In this document: in pieces, positions 59,124 through 64,000 of the stretch
Layout: each line of letters opens with the position of its first letter
Position numbering within the stretch: position 1 is the stretch's first letter
NCBI RefSeq assembly: GCF_024494575.1
Contig: NZ_JANHDO010000002.1
Coordinates: 372,001 to 436,000, forward strand
Length of the DNA stretch: 64,000 bases
Direction of reading: 5' to 3'
From: Halorubrum salinum
GTDB lineage: Archaea; Halobacteriota; Halobacteria; Halobacteriales; Haloferacaceae
Program-made: the position numbers and the translations under genes
Notes under the pieces: model-generated
Databases searched by the model: none
The model's input: the letters and a program-made list of their open reading frames with translations, nothing else
What the model was told of the DNA's origin: nothing

Positions 59124-60028
59124 AGCTCGATCCGGTCGACGATCGACCCGTTGCCGTCGCCGTCGCGGTGCGTGTTGATCGCCACCGTCCGAATCTGGTC
59201 CTCGAGCATCGACCCGTCGATCTTCGCTTTGAGCAGCGAGTCGACCTGATACACCCCGGCGGCGTTGTTCATGCGGATCACGACCTGTGCGGGCGTCTCT
59301 TCGCCCTCCCGCAGCGAGACGCGCTCGATCGCCTGCGAGGAGACGGTGTTTATCCCCCGACCGCCCTCCTCGTACGGGACCCGCGAGCGGCCGCGCTCCA
59401 TGTCGAGCCCGTCGGCGATCCGGACGACGCCGGCCTCGCGCGTCAGCGGCTGTTCCTCCGTGTGGTGACACAAGATAGCGTGGAGCACCTCGGCTTTGAC
59501 CTTCACCTGATCCGGAACGCCGTAAAACGAGGCGAGGAACTCGTCGAGGAGGTCGGCCGCGAGCGGGATCGAGTAGTACGGGTGGTCGTGCCGGTGGACG
59601 ACGTGGCCGATGTCGTGGAGCGTCGCCGCGAGCGCGACTATCACCGGCTCGTCCGCCTCGTCGAGCCCCTGCTGGAGCGCGCCGTTGAACTCGACGCCGC
59701 CGGCTTTCAACAGGTCGTACAGCCGGAGCGCGCGATCCCGCACGATCTCGACGTGTTTCGCGCCGTGGTCGTTGTACCCCTTCCGGTCGACCGGATTGAC
59801 GTTCTGTGCCTCCAGGTACGCCGTGATCTCCGGGTCAGACTCGATTCGGTCTAACACCTCGTTGAGCCGGTCGTCCGGGAAGGCGTGCTCGGCGCTCGGG
59901 TCGTACTCGTGGCGGCCGGCGTCCGTGTTCTCGTCGACGTCGGCGTGCGGTTCCGGCTCCGCGCTCGGGTCGGCCGCCTGTCCCGCGTCTTCGGGGACCG
60001 GCTCCGGCTCGTCCGCGTGGTCGGTCAT
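59120..60028 (-). CDS. HD domain phosphohydrolase
   Basis: 302 residues. An acidic N-terminal stretch (about 1-50) and then the HD domain: GYNDHGAKHVEIVRDRALRL, ATLHDIGHVVHRHDHPYYS with the metal-binding His-Asp, ILCHHTEEQPLTREA and VVRIADGLDMERGRSR. Likely phosphohydrolase on nucleotides or a signalling nucleotide. Co-expressed with the PUA protein gene through a 4-bp overlap. Confidence 0.87.
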   Translation of the reverse strand: MTDHADEPEPVPEDAGQAADPSAEPEPHADVDENTDAGRHEYDPSAEHAFPDDRLNEVLDRIESDPEITAYLEAQNVNPVDRKGYNDHGAKHVEIVRDRALRLYDLLKAGGVEFNGALQQGLDEADEPVIVALAATLHDIGHVVHRHDHPYYSIPLAADLLDEFLASFYGVPDQVKVKAEVLHAILCHHTEEQPLTREAGVVRIADGLDMERGRSRVPYEEGGRGINTVSSQAIERVSLREGEETPAQVVIRMNNAAGVYQVDSLLKAKIDGSMLEDQIRTVAINTHRDGDGNGSIVDRIEL

Positions 60029-60167
60029 GCGACGAGAGAGGCGGCGTCGGGTTAAAACAGCCTCGGGCGAGCGCGTCCGGCGGCCGTACGGCTCGCAGGC
60101 TCGCGGTCGGTCCGGCGGATCGCCGCCGTCCGGAGGCTTATGTCGAGAGCCGTCGATCCGTCGTGAC

Positions 60168-60851
60168 ATGGGACTCGACGCCGAGCGGGTGTCGACGGTG
60201 ACGTTCGACTCGTACAGCACGCTCGTGGACGTGGACGCCGCGGAGCAGGCGCTCGCCGACCGCGTCGACGACCCGGAGCCCGTCTCGCGTCTCTGGCGGT
60301 CGCGCTCTCTGGCGTACACGTTCGTCGCCAATCAGGTCGACGCGTACAAGCCCTTCTACGAGATGAACCGCGACGCGCTCCAGTACGCGCTCGACGCCCA
60401 CGGCGTCGCCCTCTCGACCGAAGAACGCGACGAGATCCTCGCCGTCTATCACGAGCTCGACGTGTTCGACGACGTCCGCGAGGGGATCGAGCGGCTGCGC
60501 GACGGCGGCTACGACTGTTACGCCCTCTCGAACGGGAACCCGGAGATGCTCGCGTCGCTCGTCGACCACGCCGACATCGCGGACCTCGTGGAAGACACGA
60601 TAAGCGCCGACGAGGTCCGGACGTTCAAGCCGGCCGCCGAGGTGTACCGCCACGGTGCCGCCCGGACGGGGACCCCGATCGACGAGGTCGTCCACGTCAC
60701 CGCGGGGTGGTTCGACGTGCTCGGCGCGGGCCACGCCGGGATGCAGGCCGCGTGGGTCGACCGGAAGGGGACGCCCTGGGAGCCGTTCGCCGGCGACCCC
60801 GACGCGACCGTCGAGACGCTCCACGAACTGGCCGACGCGCTCGGGGTATAG
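60168..60851 (+). CDS. HAD-superfamily hydrolase (haloacid dehalogenase type II-like)
   Basis: 227 residues. HAD motif I TFDSYSTLVDVD with the nucleophile Asp, motif II LSNGNPEM, motif III KPAAEVYRHGAARTG and motif IV with HVTAGWFDVLGAGHAG. The pattern is type II dehalogenase-like, but true haloacid activity is not shown by motifs. A leaderless start is likely: GCTTATGT lies 27 bp before ATG 60168. Upstream of the dap operon in the same direction. Confidence 0.87.
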   Translation: MGLDAERVSTVTFDSYSTLVDVDAAEQALADRVDDPEPVSRLWRSRSLAYTFVANQVDAYKPFYEMNRDALQYALDAHGVALSTEERDEILAVYHELDVFDDVREGIERLRDGGYDCYALSNGNPEMLASLVDHADIADLVEDTISADEVRTFKPAAEVYRHGAARTGTPIDEVVHVTAGWFDVLGAGHAGMQAAWVDRKGTPWEPFAGDPDATVETLHELADALGV

Positions 60852-60892
60852 CGGGCGAGCCGCTCCCGCGGCAGGTTCGGCCCGAGCCACAA

Positions 60893-60899
60893 TCTATAA
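60893..60899 (+). promoter_or_regulatory. TATA box for the dapA leader
   Basis: TCTATAA centred about 27 bp before the GTG codons at 60922/60924. Confidence 0.5.
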
Positions 60900-60923
60900 G
60901 CGACGGAGGCGTCCACTACGGGT

Positions 60924-60998
60924 GTGAATCGAACCGCGTCCGGACGCGGCTCGCCGTCGCCGTCAGCGACGCGGCTCTTCTCGAAAAAACGCGCGTGA
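60924..60998 (+). CDS. Possible 24-aa leader peptide with Lys-Lys codons upstream of dapA
   Basis: GTG 60924 opens 24 codons ending in TGA 60996-60998. The last residues are FSKKRA: two adjacent AAA lysine codons, the only lysines in the peptide and rare codons in this genome. The start matches the predicted transcription start. No homology expected; it may be chance, but the context (first genes of lysine synthesis) makes a role in sensing lysyl-tRNA plausible. Confidence 0.35.
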   Translation: MNRTASGRGSPSPSATRLFSKKRA

Positions 60999-61031
60999 GA
61001 CGTCCACCGGCGGGAGTGGCAACCCCGTCTC
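60997..61031 (+). promoter_or_regulatory. Stem-loop overlapping the stop of the leader peptide
   Basis: GAGACG (60997-61002) pairs with CGTCTC (61026-61031); an inner CCAC/GTGG stem extends it. The stem begins at the leader peptide stop codon, so ribosome position could decide whether it forms. Confidence 0.35.
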
Positions 61032-61148
61032 GGACGACCCCCGACCGCGCGGACGCTCCGTTGGACGACGATCGCGCGATACACGACTATCGGCGCGGAC
61101 TCGTGACGCGCGACCCCACGACCCAGACCGAACACACGACGCGAACCC

Positions 61149-62135
61149 ATGACGAACACGACAACAACGACCCCGTACACGGCACAGGCGGAGACGGACC
61201 GAGACGCGACAGACGAACCGTTCGAGGGCGTCTACCCCGCGATGACGACCCCGTTCACCGAGGACGACGAGGTGGACCACGACCAGCTCGCAGACAACGC
61301 ACAGTACATGGAGCGGGCGGGCGTCGACGGCGTGGTGCCCGTCGGCTCGACCGGCGAGTCGGCGACGATGAGCCACGACGAGCACGTCGCGGTGATCGAG
61401 ACCGTTCGCGACGCCGTCGACGACATCCCCGTGATCGCCGGAACCGGCTCGAACAACACCGCCGAGGCGCTCTCGCTCTCCGAGCGTGCGGCCGACGCCG
61501 GCGCTGACGGTCTGCTCCTCATCTCCCCGTACTACAACAAGCCCGAGGCCGCCGGCTTCCTGGAGCACTACCGGACGATCGCCAACGCGGTCGACCTCCC
61601 GCAGATCGTCTACAACGTGCCGAGCCGAACCGGCCAGTCGATCCCGGTCGACGTCACCGTCGAACTCGCGGAACATCCGAACATCCAGGGGTACAAGGCC
61701 GCCTCCGGCGATCTGAACCTCATCAGCGAGGTGATAGAGCGCACCCGCGGCGAGGCCTTCTCGGTGCTCTCCGGCGACGACGGGCTCACGCTCCCCGTGG
61801 CCTCCATCGGCGGCACGGGGACGATAAGCGTGGTCGCCAACGTCGAGCCCGAGCGGTCCTGCGCGATGGTCGGCGCGGCGCTCTCCGGCGACTACGACCG
61901 CGCGCGGGCGCTCCACCACGAGCTGTCCCCGCTCGTGCGCGAGCTGTTTGCCGAGACGAATCCGATCCCGGTGAAGGAGGCCATGCACATCCGCGGGCGG
62001 GGCGGTCCGCGGGTCCGCTCGCCGCTCTCGCGGCTCTCCGAGGAGCGCCGCGGTCAGCTCCGTGACCTGCTCGCCGAGTACGAGACGAGCGAGCCGGGGG
62101 CGGTCGACGTCCCCGCCGTCGGAGGCGCGGAATGA
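61149..62135 (+). CDS. dapA: 4-hydroxy-tetrahydrodipicolinate synthase
   Basis: 328 residues. Schiff-base Lys183 in GYKAASGDL, Tyr155 in VYNVPSRTG and GSTGESATMSHDEH are the class I aldolase motifs. A Thr-rich N-terminal extension (about 25 residues) precedes the core FEGVYPAMTTPF. It condenses pyruvate with aspartate semialdehyde, the first step of the lysine/diaminopimelate branch. Overlaps dapB by 4 bp (ATGA). Confidence 0.95.
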   Translation: MTNTTTTTPYTAQAETDRDATDEPFEGVYPAMTTPFTEDDEVDHDQLADNAQYMERAGVDGVVPVGSTGESATMSHDEHVAVIETVRDAVDDIPVIAGTGSNNTAEALSLSERAADAGADGLLLISPYYNKPEAAGFLEHYRTIANAVDLPQIVYNVPSRTGQSIPVDVTVELAEHPNIQGYKAASGDLNLISEVIERTRGEAFSVLSGDDGLTLPVASIGGTGTISVVANVEPERSCAMVGAALSGDYDRARALHHELSPLVRELFAETNPIPVKEAMHIRGRGGPRVRSPLSRLSEERRGQLRDLLAEYETSEPGAVDVPAVGGAE

Positions 62136-62944
62136 GCGGCCCCGAACCGCCGCTCCGCGTCGCCGTCACCGGCGCGGGCGGCCGGATGGGACGGGAGGTG
62201 ATCGAGGCCGCGATCGACCGCGAGGGCGTCGCGGTCGCGGTCGCGGTGAACCGCTCGCCGATGGAGCCCGTCGCGGGCGTCGAGGTCCGCGACGCGGCCG
62301 ACCTCCCCGAACTGATCGCGGGCGACCGCGGCGAGGAGGGCGACGCCCCCGACGTCCTCGTCGACTTCACCGGTCCCGCCTCGGCGGTCGCGTACGCCGA
62401 GGCGTGCGCCGACGCCGGCGTCCCGATGGTCACCGGCACGACCGGGTTCGAGGGCGGTCAGCTGGACAGCCTCCGCGCCGCGGGCGACGCGGTCCCGGTG
62501 CTCAAGGCGTCGAACTTCGCGCGCGGCGTCGCCGCGCTCCGCCGGGCGGTCCGCGAGGCCGCGGCCGCGCTCCCCGGCTACGACGTGGAGCTGACGGAGA
62601 CGCACCACAACGGGAAGCGCGACGCACCCTCGGGCACCGCGAAGTCGATCCTCGACGACGTGGAGTCGGTCCGCGACGACCTCGACCGGCGCGTCCACGG
62701 CCGCGAGGGCGACACGCCGCGCGAGGCTGGCGATATCGGCGTCCACGCCCGGCGCGCGGGCGACGTGACCGGCGAACACGAGGTGCTCTTCGCCGGCAAC
62801 CGGGAGTCGATCGAACTCACGCACCGCGCCGGCGACCGCGGCGTGTTCGCCGAGGGGGCGCTCGACGCCGCCGTATGGCTCGCCGGCCGCGACCCGGGCC
62901 GGTACGACTTCGGGGACGTGCTCGACGCGGGGGACGACGCGTGA
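62132..62944 (+). CDS. dapB: 4-hydroxy-tetrahydrodipicolinate reductase
   Basis: 270 residues. NAD(P)-binding GAGGRMGREV (residues 14-23), GTTGF and the family signature ETHHNGKRDAPSGTA with the catalytic His/Lys. Same operon as dapA through ATGA overlap. A separate TATA box just upstream of dapD indicates that the downstream part may also be transcribed separately. Confidence 0.95.
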   Translation: MSGPEPPLRVAVTGAGGRMGREVIEAAIDREGVAVAVAVNRSPMEPVAGVEVRDAADLPELIAGDRGEEGDAPDVLVDFTGPASAVAYAEACADAGVPMVTGTTGFEGGQLDSLRAAGDAVPVLKASNFARGVAALRRAVREAAAALPGYDVELTETHHNGKRDAPSGTAKSILDDVESVRDDLDRRVHGREGDTPREAGDIGVHARRAGDVTGEHEVLFAGNRESIELTHRAGDRGVFAEGALDAAVWLAGRDPGRYDFGDVLDAGDDA

Positions 62945-62988
62945 GCCCGCCGCGGGTGCCGCCACGACCGCCGGCCCCACACCGACGG

Positions 62989-62996
62989 GTAAATAC
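62989..62996 (+). promoter_or_regulatory. TATA box for dapD
   Basis: GTAAATAC about 28 bp before ATG 63021, so dapD can be transcribed leaderless in addition to read-through from dapB. Confidence 0.55.
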
Positions 62997-63020
62997 CGAC
63001 CCTCGCCCACGTACCACGCA

Positions 63021-63860
63021 ATGACGCTCCGATCCGACGTATCCGATCTGTGGAACCGCTATCAGGACGGGCTGACGGCCGCCGACGCGACCGCCGAGGA
63101 CGCGGACACGCTCGACGCGTTCCTCGAAGCGCTGGAGGCCGGCGAGGTGCGCGCCGCCGAGAAGACCGGCGACGACGTGACCTCGTGGGAGGCCAACGAG
63201 TGGGTCAAGCGCGGCATCCTGCTCAACTTCGGGCTGCGCGCGACCGAGCCCCGCGAGTACGGGGACGTGCGCTACCACGACGTGCTCCCGCTGCGCGACA
63301 CCGCCGACCTCGGCGAGCGCGGCACGCGGAACACGCCCGACGGGACCGCGATCCGCCGGGGCGCGTACCTCGGCAGCGACTGCATCATGATGAGCCCCTC
63401 GTTCGTCAACGTGGGCGCGCACGTCGGCGACGGCACGCTCGTCGACTCCTGTGACACGGTCGGCTCCTGCGCGCAGCTCGGCGCGAACGTCAAGCTCGGC
63501 GCGAACACCCTGATCGGCGGCGTCCTCGAACCCGTCGAGGACGCGCCGGTGATAATCGAGGACGGCGTCTCGCTCGGCGCGGGCTGTCGCGTCACTTCGG
63601 GCTTCCGCGTCGGCGAGGACTCGATCGTCGGCGAGAACACCCTGCTCACCCCCCGGATCCCCGTCTACGATCTCGTCGAGGAAGAGGTACTCTACGGCCA
63701 CCTCCCCGCCGAGCGCCGGGCGTTCACCCGCATGGTCGAGTCGTCCGTCGGCGACCACGACCTGTTCGAGGGCGGCGCGTACAAGCCCGCGGTCGTCGCC
63801 ACGCACGTCGAGGAGGAGACGCTTGAGGCGACGCAGCGCGAGGACGCGCTCCGAGAATGA
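63021..63860 (+). CDS. dapD: 2,3,4,5-tetrahydropyridine-2,6-dicarboxylate N-succinyltransferase
   Basis: 279 residues. Left-handed beta-helix hexapeptide transferase: TAIRRGAYLGSDCIMM-like region, FVNVGAHVGDGTLVDSCDTVGSCAQLGANVKLGANTLIGGVLEP. It makes N-succinyl-2-amino-6-ketopimelate, so this organism probably uses the succinylase branch of diaminopimelate/lysine synthesis. ATGA overlap with the next gene at 63857. Confidence 0.95.
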   Translation: MTLRSDVSDLWNRYQDGLTAADATAEDADTLDAFLEALEAGEVRAAEKTGDDVTSWEANEWVKRGILLNFGLRATEPREYGDVRYHDVLPLRDTADLGERGTRNTPDGTAIRRGAYLGSDCIMMSPSFVNVGAHVGDGTLVDSCDTVGSCAQLGANVKLGANTLIGGVLEPVEDAPVIIEDGVSLGAGCRVTSGFRVGEDSIVGENTLLTPRIPVYDLVEEEVLYGHLPAERRAFTRMVESSVGDHDLFEGGAYKPAVVATHVEEETLEATQREDALRE

Positions 63861-64000
63861 GCGACGTCGGTTCCGACCGCGGCTCCGGCGACCGGGCGGC
63901 GAGCGACGCCGACGGCTCGGGGACGGCTGGCGACGCTCGCTCCGGCGGCCCCGCGGTCCGCCGCGTGTCCGACTGGGACGGCGAGGGGCTCCGGTCGATC
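63857..64000 (+). CDS. lysA: Partial gene, probably diaminopimelate decarboxylase
   Basis: First 48 codons only; cut by the window edge. A low-complexity Ser/Gly/Asp N-terminus is followed by AVRRVSDWDGEGLRSI, which resembles the start of haloarchaeal LysA. Placement after dapD and the ATGA overlap support the assignment, but catalytic motifs are outside the window. Confidence 0.6.
   Translation, partial: MSDVGSDRGSGDRAASDADGSGTAGDARSGGPAVRRVSDWDGEGLRSI

Noticed and set aside
1-64000. tRNA, rRNA, CRISPR array, insertion sequence, integrase, prophage or toxin-antitoxin pair
   Set aside because: I looked for these patterns and saw none; small RNAs and degraded elements could be missed by reading alone.

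Overview
The window is a stretch of haloarchaeal chromosome, most like Halorubrum or a close relative. The DNA is GC-rich with third codon positions almost all G or C, the predicted proteins are strongly acidic, many genes have a TATA box about 25-29 bp upstream of the start codon (leaderless mRNAs), and several families are typically haloarchaeal (CetZ tubulins, HalX, DUF373, type IV pilin N-domain, AN1-rhomboid, PpsA). About 62 protein genes plus one gene cut by the right edge fill nearly the whole window. I see no rRNA, tRNA, CRISPR array, insertion sequence, integrase or prophage, so this looks like core chromosome rather than an island.

Layout. 0-9.3 kb: D-2-hydroxyacid dehydrogenase-like protein, SAM methyltransferase, type IV pilin-like protein, two Hsp20 chaperones, SpoIIM-like membrane protein, MATE exporter and histidine kinase. 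9.3-16.4 kb: threonine ammonia-lyase, a two-gene K+(Na+)/H+ antiporter, CysS, photolyase. 16.4-22.2 kb: a secreted protein divergent from a membrane-anchored winged-helix protein, EtfBA, RfcS. 22.2-27 kb: cysteine-free peroxiredoxin-fold protein with a glutaredoxin, CNNM/CorC-type CBS protein, HExxH protein, queuosine-precursor transporter overlapping a ribbon-helix-helix regulator, DoxX-like protein. 27-35 kb: two tandem CetZ GTPases, RND exporter with S-layer-like partner and divergent TetR regulator. 35-46 kb: receiver-HalX-membrane fusion, signal peptidase fusion, Rieske protein, PabB-PabA-PabC operon, AroE, DUF373, SppA. 46-54 kb: NCS2 permease, coiled-coil protein, riboflavin-pathway reductase, MfnA-type decarboxylase, PEP synthase. 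54-60 kb: a MinD/ParA ATPase with two unknown partners, endonuclease V, rhomboid, PUA and HD proteins. 60-64 kb: HAD hydrolase and the lysine/diaminopimelate operon dapA-dapB-dapD-(lysA).

Functional links visible from overlaps: pabB-pabA-pabC overlap by 8 bp at each junction; etfB-etfA, dapA-dapB, dapD-(lysA), HD-PUA and minD-partner are joined by 4-bp ATGA/GTGA overlaps. The tetR gene faces the RND/S-layer pair across an inverted repeat that overlaps its TATA box.

The observations most worth following: an AT-rich codon scar over the P-loop of rfcS, a known intein site; a 24-codon Lys-Lys leader ORF with an adjoining stem in front of dapA; leader ORFs overlapping the starts of cetZ and tetR; a TrmB-like operator upstream of the ppsA TATA box, plus an unexplained palindrome cluster further upstream; an amber codon separating two same-frame genes in the MinD-like cluster; and a receiver-HalX-membrane fusion.
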